From assembly GCA_020723965.1 (NCBI GenBank), contig DYHW01000001.1:730587-794586 (forward strand): a stretch of 64,000 bases of DNA. The letters are read 5' to 3'. The DNA comes from Melioribacter sp. (GTDB lineage Bacteria; Bacteroidota; Ignavibacteria; Ignavibacteriales; Melioribacteraceae). Made by a program: the position numbers and the translations under genes. Under the pieces are notes generated by a model. The model made no database searches, had not been told where the DNA came from, and saw nothing but the letters and a program-made list of their open reading frames with translations. Below, piece by piece: positions 57,901 to 64,000 of the stretch (position 1 is its first letter; each line of letters opens with the position of its first letter).

Positions 57901-58499
57901 TGAATATTTTGGTTCTAGATACCGAAGTTTACTCTAACACTGGCGGGCAAATGAGTAAAGCAACAGGTATGGGCGCAGTTGCTAAATTTGCTGCTGCAGG
58001 TAAACCGACCGCTAAGAAAGACCTTTCAATGATGGCAATGAATTATGGTAATGTTTACGTTGCAAAAGTAGCTATGGGCTCAAACGATGCTCAAACTCTT
58101 CGGGCTTTCTTAGAAGCTGAAGCCTACGAGGGTCCTTCTTTAATTATTGCCTATAGCCATTGCATAGCTCACGGCATCAACATGGCTAAAGGTCTGGAGA
58201 GCCAAAAAGCTGCAGTTGACAGCGGTTATTGGCCTTTGTTCAGATATAATCCTGATAACTTAAAAGATGGAAAGAATCCTCTTAAACTTGATTCTAAAGC
58301 GCCCAAGATCAAATTAGAAGATTTTATTTATAAAGAAACTCGTTACAAGATGCTTACAAAATCGCACCCGAAAGAAGCCAAACATTTGCTCCATCTTGCT
58401 CAGGAAGAAGTGCTGAATAGATGGAAACTTTACGAACATATGGCAAATATGCAATATTCGAATGAAAGTGGAGAACAAATAGAAGGAACAGAAACCTGA
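54903..58499 (+). CDS. nifJ: Pyruvate:ferredoxin (flavodoxin) oxidoreductase
   Basis: Oxidises pyruvate and CoA to acetyl-CoA and CO2 with reduction of ferredoxin; 1198 residues, the fused single-chain form. Domains in order: pyrimidine-binding (YPITPSSPMGE near residue 28), transketolase C-like, the gamma domain, a 2x[4Fe-4S] ferredoxin domain (first ligand group from Cys697, second from Cys754), then the TPP-pyrophosphate domain. The last has SGACSGCGE, ATGCSSIYGG and GGDGWAYDIGYGG, and the tail cysteine region is normal. AGAGGA lies before the ATG. It is followed by the DHOD-like gene after 45 bases. Confidence 0.96.
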   Translation: MERRKVTIDGNEAAAHVAYRVSEVIAIYPITPSSPMGELSDAWSAMRVKNIWGTVPNVVEMQSEGGAAGAVHGSLQTGALTTTFTASQGLFLMIPNMYKIAGELTPAVFHVSARSIAAAALSIFGDHSDVMSTRQTGFGLIASNSVQEVMDTALIAHKASIESRIPFVHFFDGFRTSHEVMKIEELTDDDIRAMMDDEKVKEFKERALSPDHPVIRGTAQNPDVYFQGRETVNKFYDVCPGIVQNAMSQFAKITGRQYNLFDYYGAPDAKRVVILMGSGAETAEETVEYMTQRMEEKVGIIKVRLYRPFSAEHFIAAIPKTVEKISVLDRTKEPGALGEPLYLDVVTAISEAMASNNPPFEKMPKIVGGRYGLSSKEFTPAMVKAVFDNLKKDEPKNHFTIGIDDDVTFRSLQYDPSFMTEGDEVVRCLFYGLGADGTVGANKNSIKIIGEETENFAQGYFVYDSKKSGSTTVSHLRFGKKPIRSTYLIQTAKFVGCHTFGLMEKFDVLGNIEQGGTFLLNSPYPTDDTWDQLPRKVQQQIIDKKLNFYVIDGYAVANKTGMGSRVNTIMQTCFFAISGILPKEEAIGQIKQTIYKTYGAKGEEIVKQNYEAVDQTLENLFKIDVPKTAVSSIEIPPIVSANAPDYVRNVLGKIMEGKGDEVKVSEMPIDGTFPTTTTKWEKRNIALEVPAWDADICIQCGKCAMVCPHASIRIKVYDKKYIENKPETFKWMEAKGKEFPEGFAYTIQVAVEDCTGCELCVEVCPVKNKKETRLKALNMVPQIPIREKERANFDYFLELPEIDRRLVNTSLIKSSQLLEPLFEFSGACSGCGETPYVKLVSQLFGDRTIVANATGCSSIYGGNLPTTPWAKNKDGRGPAWSNSLFEDNAEFGMGMRLSIDKQNEFAKELLVKLSDEVGKDLVDAILNANQKDEAGIYDQRERIVELKSKLEKINSKEANKLLEIVDYLVKKSVWIIGGDGWAYDIGYGGLDHVLASGRNVNILVLDTEVYSNTGGQMSKATGMGAVAKFAAAGKPTAKKDLSMMAMNYGNVYVAKVAMGSNDAQTLRAFLEAEAYEGPSLIIAYSHCIAHGINMAKGLESQKAAVDSGYWPLFRYNPDNLKDGKNPLKLDSKAPKIKLEDFIYKETRYKMLTKSHPKEAKHLLHLAQEEVLNRWKLYEHMANMQYSNESGEQIEGTET

Positions 58500-58544
58500 T
58501 TTGCCTGAATTAAAAAAATGGAAATAAAATTGTAAGGAGTAAAT

Positions 58545-59543
58545 ATGGACCTATCAACAACATATATGGGATTAAAACTAAAAAATCCAATTGTTCCGTC
58601 TGCTTCTCCTCTATCGCAAAATATAGATACAGTAAGAGCAATAGAAGATGCGGGGGCTGCCGCCATAGTAGTGCATTCTCTCTTCGAAGAGCAAATTACA
58701 CACGAATCGGGCGAATTGAATTATTACCTCTCTTACGGCGCAGAAAGCTATGCCGAAGCGCTGAGTTATTTTCCCGAACCGGAACAATTTCATCTTGGAC
58801 CTTATCAATATTTTGATCATATAGCAGATCTTAAAAAAGCCGTTGATATACCTATCATTGGAAGTTTGAATGGCGTTAGCACTGGCGGTTGGATAAAATA
58901 TGCAAAGAACATCGAGCTAGCCGGTGCAGATGCACTCGAATTGAATGTCTATTATATCCCAACTAATCCAAACATTCCCGCTTCGGAAATTGAAGAGATT
59001 TATTGCAGTATCTTGAAAGAAGTTAAAAGTAGTTTGAAAATTCCTGTTGCAATTAAATTGAGTCCATTCTTCACATCAATGTCTAATATGGCAAAAAAAC
59101 TTGATGATTCTGGCGCCGATGCTTTGGTTCTTTTCAATAGATTTTATCAACCCGATTTTGATTTGGATAATTTAGATGTTGTGCCGAATCTTGTTTTGAG
59201 TACTAATTGGGAAATGCGTTTACCGCTACGTTGGATTGCTATCTTATACGGACATATAAAAGCGAGTTTGGCAGGAACAAGCGGCGTTCATTCTCATCTT
59301 GATGTAATTAAACTTATGATGGCAGGCGGAGATGTTGCTATGTTAGCATCTGAATTGTTAACCAATGGTATTGGTCGTATCTCAGAAATTCTTGAAGGAA
59401 TGAAAAGATGGATGGAAGAGAAAGAATATGAATCCGTTTCGATAATGAAGGGAAGTATGAGCCAGAAATCTGTTGCAGAACCCGCAGCTTTTGAAAGGGC
59501 TAATTATATGAAGATGCTTCAGAGTTACAAATCGCTTACCTAA
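58545..59543 (+). CDS. Dihydroorotate dehydrogenase-like flavoprotein
   Basis: A 332-residue TIM-barrel protein of the class 1 dihydroorotate dehydrogenase fold (MDLSTTYMGLKLKNPIVPSA, AGADALELNVYYI, VAIKLSPF and SGVHSHLDVIKLMMAGGDVA). The loop that binds orotate in true PyrD enzymes (N-x-S-x-P-N) is replaced by NVYYIPTNPN, so the substrate may differ. It directly follows nifJ in the same orientation, an association that suggests a link with ferredoxin-dependent metabolism. AAGGAG lies six bases before the ATG. It ends at a clear terminator. Confidence 0.85.
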   Translation: MDLSTTYMGLKLKNPIVPSASPLSQNIDTVRAIEDAGAAAIVVHSLFEEQITHESGELNYYLSYGAESYAEALSYFPEPEQFHLGPYQYFDHIADLKKAVDIPIIGSLNGVSTGGWIKYAKNIELAGADALELNVYYIPTNPNIPASEIEEIYCSILKEVKSSLKIPVAIKLSPFFTSMSNMAKKLDDSGADALVLFNRFYQPDFDLDNLDVVPNLVLSTNWEMRLPLRWIAILYGHIKASLAGTSGVHSHLDVIKLMMAGGDVAMLASELLTNGIGRISEILEGMKRWMEEKEYESVSIMKGSMSQKSVAEPAAFERANYMKMLQSYKSLT

Positions 59544-59567
59544 TTACGATTTTCTGCTTTTTGTAAA

Positions 59568-59607
59568 GCCATCAGAACTATTTTCTGGTGGCTTTTTTAT
59601 TTTTTAT
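59568..59607 (+). terminator. Rho-independent terminator of the nifJ operon
   Basis: A nine-pair stem GCCATCAGA (59568-59576) with TCTGGTGGC (59584-59592), one T-G wobble and a seven-base loop, is followed by TTTTTTATTTTTTAT. It lies 25 bases after the DHOD-like stop. Confidence 0.85.
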
Positions 59608-59633
59608 GATATCTGTTGAAATTAGTTTATTTT

Positions 59634-59770
59634 GACATCAGAAAGTTTCATCTTCTTGATGATTTTCTTTGAATTGGTTTTGTTTTCCCATTTCCTATCT
59701 CATTTATCTGATTTTACGAGAACTAGAAGTGCTGTAAAAAACAATTTCATTTCTCGATATTTCTGATGTC
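59634..59770. repeat. MITE-like element with 11-base inverted ends
   Basis: GACATCAGAAA (59634-59644) faces TTTCTGATGTC (59760-59770) as perfect ends around 115 bases of AT-rich DNA. The right side continues CCTA, as at the element 196-320, where the arm also runs into GTCCCTA. Left ends share TTATT a few bases outside the arm. The two elements may belong to one family. Confidence 0.5.
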
Positions 59771-59882
59771 CCTAAGAAAATATTCTAAACAAAAAAATAA
59801 TGAAGAAAATATTAAACAAGAGGCGGCGCCACTTGCCTTTAAAAAATTTATAACTCAAAAAGGAAAATTCAAAAAATGGTAA
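59766..59882 (+). CDS. Possible 38-residue basic peptide coupled to the DEAD-box helicase
   Basis: An open frame from ATG 59766 encodes a 38-residue lysine-rich peptide (starts MSLRKYSKQKNNEE, ends TQKGKFKKW). Its stop overlaps the helicase start by seven bases (ATGGTAA), the same junction as between nuoK and nuoL. Against it: there is no ribosome site, and the start lies inside the repeat end at 59760-59770. It could be a leader peptide, an N-terminal remnant or chance. Confidence 0.3.
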   Translation: MSLRKYSKQKNNEENIKQEAAPLAFKKFITQKGKFKKW

Positions 59883-61576
59883 AAAGTAGTTTTGATGAGC
59901 TTGGTCTTTCGAATGAGACGCTTCACGCAATTAAGTTGAAGGGTTTTGAAGAGCCGACGGAAATTCAAAAAAAAATTATTCCTCTTATTTTAGAAAATAA
60001 AGTTGATTTGATTGGACAATCGCAAACCGGCACGGGTAAAACAGCTTCTTTTGCTCTGCCGATTATCGATCAAATTCAAACACGCGCCAATTATCTTCAA
60101 GCGCTTGTTCTTGTACCCACGCGTGAACTCGCAATTCAGGTTTCTGAAGAATTTAATTCTTTGCGCGGAGATAAAAACATACACATTGCTCCGATCTATG
60201 GCGGTCAGTCATACGATACTCAATTGCGAAGATTAAAAAAAGGGGTTGATATAATTGTAGGAACGCCCGGCAGAATGATCGATCATCTTAATCGTAAAAG
60301 TTTTTCCTTGGAAAAAGTATCTTTTGTTGTTCTTGATGAAGCCGACGAAATGCTCAATATGGGATTTATTGAAGACATAGAAAAAATATTGAGCAGTACA
60401 AATCCCAACAGAAGAACTCTTTTGTTCTCTGCAACAATGCCCGAAAGAATAATGCAGCTTGCAAAAAAATATATGGGCAAACGGGAAATTATCAGAACTA
60501 AAAAATCCGGGCAAACAATAGAGCTTACTGAACAGATCTATTTTGAAGTAAAAGAGTCTGACAAGTTTGATGCGCTTTGTAGAATTATCGATACAACTAT
60601 TGAATTTTACGGTCTCGTCTTTTGCAGAACAAAATCTGATGTAGATTTTATTACGTCAAAACTAATGGACAGAGGATATGATGCTGAAGGACTGCATGGC
60701 GATATCTCTCAGAATGTACGAGAAAAGATACTTAACAAGTTTAGGAATAAGAAAGTGGAAGTTCTTGTTGCAACTGACGTAGCCGCGCGCGGGTTAGATA
60801 TTTACGATCTTACACACGTTATCAATTATACTCTTCCTTATGATCCAGAATCGTATCTTCATAGGATTGGAAGAACCGGACGCGCAGGCAAAGAAGGAAC
60901 GGCTATCACTTTTGTTACGCCGGAGGAACACCGCAGATTAACTTTCATAAAAAGTATTACTCGTACTGAAATACATAAAAAAAGAATACCTCAGGTTCGT
61001 GAAGTGATCAACTTTAAGAAGCAAAAGATTGCTTCGGAACTGAAAAACTTGATGGAGTATGGAGTTGGCTCTAATTATTTGTTACTTGCTCAAGATCTGC
61101 TAAGAAATAATAATCCCGAAGAAGTTGTTGCCGCTTTAGTCAAATACAATTATCAAAACGAACTCGAAGAAGAAAGCTATGCAAAGATTCACGATCTTTT
61201 TGAAGGAAGAAGACTGAGAAATGATTTTGAAAAAGGAAGCGAAAAATTCAAAAAGGGAATTAGTTCTGCAGACAGAAGAAGAAAAAGCAGTTTTGATGAC
61301 GATGAGAGAAAACTAAGAAAGTTTAAGGATGATAAAGGGAAAGCCCGGTTATTTTTAGCGATGGGAAAGAAAGATGATCTTACTCCTAAAGATTTGTTAA
61401 ATATGTTAAAGAAAAAAGCCGGCGTCAATCCAGAAAAAATTTCTGGTATACAAATTTCAGATGCATTTTCTTTTTTCAATGTTCCCCCTAAAGAAGCGGA
61501 CATTATTTTAGTCGCGCTAAATTCGAAATCCCGGAATAACAGACCAATCGTTGAGAGAGCTAAAGCTCCAAAATAA
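59876..61576 (+). CDS. DEAD-box RNA helicase with C-terminal DbpA RNA-binding domain
   Basis: A 566-residue ATP-dependent RNA helicase. The Q motif and Walker A SQTGTGKT, PTREL, GTPGR, DEAD (Asp154-Asp157), SAT and the C-terminal motif VI HRIGRTGRAG are all present. A charged linker (about residues 440-490) is followed by a DbpA-type RNA-binding domain (KARLFLAMGKKDDLTPKDLL, then FSFFNVP). This layout is that of CsdA/DeaD-like helicases in ribosome assembly and cold adaptation. It is preceded by the small frame at 59766 and followed by tRNA-Leu. Confidence 0.93.
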   Translation: MVKSSFDELGLSNETLHAIKLKGFEEPTEIQKKIIPLILENKVDLIGQSQTGTGKTASFALPIIDQIQTRANYLQALVLVPTRELAIQVSEEFNSLRGDKNIHIAPIYGGQSYDTQLRRLKKGVDIIVGTPGRMIDHLNRKSFSLEKVSFVVLDEADEMLNMGFIEDIEKILSSTNPNRRTLLFSATMPERIMQLAKKYMGKREIIRTKKSGQTIELTEQIYFEVKESDKFDALCRIIDTTIEFYGLVFCRTKSDVDFITSKLMDRGYDAEGLHGDISQNVREKILNKFRNKKVEVLVATDVAARGLDIYDLTHVINYTLPYDPESYLHRIGRTGRAGKEGTAITFVTPEEHRRLTFIKSITRTEIHKKRIPQVREVINFKKQKIASELKNLMEYGVGSNYLLLAQDLLRNNNPEEVVAALVKYNYQNELEEESYAKIHDLFEGRRLRNDFEKGSEKFKKGISSADRRRKSSFDDDERKLRKFKDDKGKARLFLAMGKKDDLTPKDLLNMLKKKAGVNPEKISGIQISDAFSFFNVPPKEADIILVALNSKSRNNRPIVERAKAPK

Positions 61577-61656
61577 AATAATTAGTTGTTATCAAACTCT
61601 AAATCTTGCAGATGAAGGGGATAAAATTTAATTTAGCACCGCAAATTTTTAATTAT

Positions 61657-61742
61657 GCCGAAGTGGCGGAATTGGTAGACGCGCTGGACTCAAAATCCAG
61701 TCTGGCTTAAACCAGGTGCCGGTTCGAGTCCGGCCTTCGGTA
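61657..61742 (+). tRNA. tRNA-Leu (anticodon CAA)
   Basis: An 86-base class II tRNA. The acceptor GCCGAAG pairs with CTTCGGT (G1:U72 wobble), with discriminator A at 61742. The D-arm is GCGGAATTGGTAGACGC. The anticodon stem CTGGA/TCCAG encloses CTCAAAA with anticodon CAA at 61691-61693. The long variable arm folds as CTGG/CCAG, and the T-arm is GCCGG-TTCGAGT-CCGGC. The 3' CCA is not encoded (ACAA follows the stem). The anticodon reads UUG codons. Confidence 0.97.
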
Positions 61743-61743
61743 C

Positions 61744-61780
61744 AAAGCTCATTCAGAGATGAATGAGCTTTTTTTATTTT
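61744..61780 (+). terminator. Rho-independent terminator after tRNA-Leu
   Basis: An eleven-pair perfect stem AAAGCTCATTC (61744-61754) with GAATGAGCTTT (61761-61771), a six-base loop, then TTTTATTTTT. It begins two bases after the tRNA, so the transcript ends immediately. Confidence 0.88.
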
Positions 61781-61959
61781 TCCCTGGTATCTGTTTTCTT
61801 TAATATTTGTTCTGCTTCAAAAAAAACTATTTGATAAAATCTTCTACTCTCAATTTGTAGTGTGCAAATTAGATAATGACTTGCAGTATGATTATTTTGT
61901 GAACAAAATCTTAAGAGTTGTTTTAATAAATTTATTACTGCGAATAAATATGAGAAACT

Positions 61960-63849
61960 ATGTTAAAGCCAAGCAGATATAAATCCTATTTTCGTGTGTT
62001 GCGGTATGTAAAACCGTATTGGAGTCGCCTAATTTTAATTTTTATTGCGACAATCTTCTTTTCCATCTTCAGCGGGCTTTCAGTTTATTTAACTATTCCC
62101 CTAATCGAAACATTTTTTCAGACCGAATTGAATACTAGCGCTGCATCGTCAATGGCTAATCAAACTCAAGATAAGGTGCAAATTCACAGCTCAGATACCG
62201 GCTTCTTGTATAGCTTGAAGAAGGGCATATCTGATAAGTTGAATAAATATGTATTCCAGACTTCAAAGAAAGAAGCCCTGCTGCGGATATGTATAATCAT
62301 AGTCTTAGCTTATCTTTTAAAAAACCTTACCGGTTACATCCAATCTTATATGATGACTTATGTAGAAAATGGTGTGATTAGAGATTTAAGAACTTCTCTT
62401 TACTCGCATCTTAATAAACTATCTATGAAATATTTCACTAATGAGAGAATAGGAAATCTTATATCCAGGATTATGAATGATATTACAGTCATTAACTCGG
62501 GCATATCTGCAAGTTTTGTTACGATAATAAAAGAGCCGCTGCTTGTTATTGTCTATCTTACAATATCTTTGATGATAAGCTGGCAGCTAACATTATTATC
62601 GTTAGCAGTTTTTCCTTTTGTGCTTATTGTGATTAGTTACCTCGGGATTCGAATTTACAATCAGAGCCGGTCGATACAAGAAAATATGGCTAACATAACT
62701 TCGTTTCTTCAAGAAAAAATATTTGGGATAAAGATTGTAAAAGCGTTTAATATGGGTGAACAGGAAAACAAGAACTTTCATTCTCTTGCGCAAAAATATT
62801 TCAAGTTCTCAATTAGGATGAGCAGAATACACGAACTTTCTTCGCCAGCTACTGAACTTTTGGGAATTGTAGCGGCTATGCTGATCATTTGGTACGGCGG
62901 TATTCAGGTAATTGAAACACACACGCTTAAAGCAAGCGAGTTTATGGGATTTCTTTTTATAATTTTTCAGATCATGCCGCCTATCAAACAAATAACAAAC
63001 GTTGCAAACCGAATTCAGCAGTCCAATGCCGCCGCTGAAAGGATATTTGAAGTTCTTGACGAACAGATTGACGTGAAGGAAATTGATAACCCTGTAGTTC
63101 TTAAAAAGTTTAATGATATGGTCGAATTTAAGAACGTAACTTTTTATTACGATGTTGATCATCAAAAAATTCTTGATGATATAAATTTCACTGTAAAAAA
63201 AGGAGAGATAATTGCAATTGTTGGACCAAGCGGCGCCGGTAAATCTACTCTTGTTGATCTTATAGCGCGGTTTTACGATGCAACGAACGGAGATATTTTC
63301 ATTGACGGAATAAACGTGAAGCATTACAGTATTGAATCTCTTCGAACAGAAATTGGTATTGTTACTCAAGAATCGCTCCTCTTCAACGAAACTGTTGCAA
63401 ATAATATCTGTTACGGTCTTGATAAAGCAAGCGATGAAGAGATAATAAATGCTGCAAAAGCTGCAAACGCGCATGATTTCATTCTTAATATGCCAAATGG
63501 ATATAATACAATGATAGGCGAGCGCGGACTAAAACTTTCGGGCGGGCAGCGCCAAAGAATTTCTATAGCGCGCGCTCTTCTGAAAAATCCTTCCATCTTA
63601 ATCTTTGATGAAGCAACTTCCGCTTTAGACAGCGAGTCTGAAATTCTTGTTCAGGAAGCAATAAACAATTTAATGCACAACAGAACTGCTTTTATTATTG
63701 CCCACCGCTTAAGCACTGTTAAGAATTCTACTAGAATTATAGTTATTGATAAAGGAAAAATTGTACAAATCGGGAATCATGAGGAATTGATTGCCGATGA
63801 AAGCGGTCTTTATGCAAAGCTTTATAGTCTGCAATATTTTGCAGATTGA
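61960..63849 (+). CDS. MsbA-like ABC transporter, fused permease and ATPase
   Basis: A 629-residue half-transporter: six membrane helices in the first 350 residues and an ABC ATPase. The ATPase has Walker A GPSGAGKST at about residue 422, Q-loop VTQES, signature LSGGQRQR, Walker B ILIFDEATSALD and the H-loop AHRLST. It likely dimerises and exports lipids or lipid A as MsbA does, but drug or peptide export is possible. A polar insert near residues 60-95 (TSAASSMANQTQDK) between helix 1 and helix 2 is longer than usual. No strong ribosome site; it lies 180 bases after the tRNA terminator. Confidence 0.92.
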   Translation: MLKPSRYKSYFRVLRYVKPYWSRLILIFIATIFFSIFSGLSVYLTIPLIETFFQTELNTSAASSMANQTQDKVQIHSSDTGFLYSLKKGISDKLNKYVFQTSKKEALLRICIIIVLAYLLKNLTGYIQSYMMTYVENGVIRDLRTSLYSHLNKLSMKYFTNERIGNLISRIMNDITVINSGISASFVTIIKEPLLVIVYLTISLMISWQLTLLSLAVFPFVLIVISYLGIRIYNQSRSIQENMANITSFLQEKIFGIKIVKAFNMGEQENKNFHSLAQKYFKFSIRMSRIHELSSPATELLGIVAAMLIIWYGGIQVIETHTLKASEFMGFLFIIFQIMPPIKQITNVANRIQQSNAAAERIFEVLDEQIDVKEIDNPVVLKKFNDMVEFKNVTFYYDVDHQKILDDINFTVKKGEIIAIVGPSGAGKSTLVDLIARFYDATNGDIFIDGINVKHYSIESLRTEIGIVTQESLLFNETVANNICYGLDKASDEEIINAAKAANAHDFILNMPNGYNTMIGERGLKLSGGQRQRISIARALLKNPSILIFDEATSALDSESEILVQEAINNLMHNRTAFIIAHRLSTVKNSTRIIVIDKGKIVQIGNHEELIADESGLYAKLYSLQYFAD

Positions 63850-63899
63850 CAGATGAAAACAGCGTAAATAAAATAAGAAGAAAAATTATTGAAGGAATT

Positions 63900-64000
63900 A
63901 TGGACGAAGGAAAGAGCACAAATGAAAATCCAATCGAGAGCAAACCGAAAAATTTCATTTACGAAATAATTGATGAAGACATCCGCACAAATAAATTGGG
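63900..64000 (+). CDS. glnS: Glutaminyl-tRNA synthetase, N-terminal part (runs off the window)
   Basis: The frame from ATG 63900 stays open to the window edge. After a polar leader it reads KPKNFIYEIIDEDIRTNKLG, which matches the conserved start of bacterial glutaminyl-tRNA synthetases (NFI-x-IIDED-x-x-x-G). The ATP-binding HIGH-like motif lies beyond the window. GAAGGA precedes the ATG by three bases. Only 33 codons are visible, so the call rests on this block. Confidence 0.75.
   Translation, partial: MDEGKSTNENPIESKPKNFIYEIIDEDIRTNKL

Noticed and set aside
1..64000. CRISPR array, prophage, insertion sequence or rRNA operon
   Set aside because: No regularly spaced direct repeats, integrase, transposase, phage structural genes or rRNA segments were seen.

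Overview
The window comes from an AT-rich bacterial chromosome. The gene set and arrangement suggest a member of the Ignavibacteria/Chlorobi side of the Bacteroidota (FCB group). Pointers are an eleven-subunit-type complex I cluster without nuoEFG, a folB-folK-deoxynucleoside kinase run, pyruvate:ferredoxin oxidoreductase followed by a dihydroorotate-dehydrogenase-like gene, and a tRNA gene without an encoded CCA end. This placement is inference from content; no ribosomal RNA or other decisive marker is present.

Region 1 (1-4.7 kb) holds a nested palindromic, MITE-like repeat and then three overlapping genes. All three products look SAM-dependent and exported or membrane-embedded: an isoaspartyl methyltransferase with a signal peptide, a spermidine-synthase-like fold inside a polytopic membrane protein, and a radical SAM protein with a twin-arginine signal. 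Region 2 (4.8-12.3 kb) is a dense metabolic run: a PLP sulfur-amino-acid enzyme, PgeF, an EamA transporter, FolB, FolK, a deoxynucleoside kinase, a small membrane protein, a GT9 glycosyltransferase and an exopolyphosphatase. It converges on a large multi-PAS histidine kinase at 12.3-15.1 kb.

Region 3 (15.8-34.3 kb) is dominated by respiratory complex I. AsnRS directly abuts a partial plus-strand set nuoJKLMN. This set faces a complete minus-strand set nuoABCDHIJKLMN, so two paralogous membrane arms lie tail to tail. Several gaps between these genes hold short dispersed repeats, and one palindrome lies inside nuoI. The ferredoxin made by the PFOR further along is a plausible electron donor for the complex lacking NuoEFG.

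Region 4 (34.4-44.9 kb) is mixed: a SPOR-domain protein, an exported MsrB, EamA and MATE transporters, a 54-residue TatA, an exported TPR protein, HtpG, a lipoprotein and TypA/BipA. Region 5 (45.1-52.1 kb) is the [NiFe]-hydrogenase maturation operon hypABFCDE, divergent from a probable nickel permease with a histidine-rich loop; no hydrogenase structural gene is in the window. Region 6 (52.5-64 kb) carries a heavy-metal P-type ATPase, nifJ with its DHOD-like partner, a DEAD-box helicase, tRNA-Leu(CAA), an MsbA-like ABC exporter and the start of glnS.
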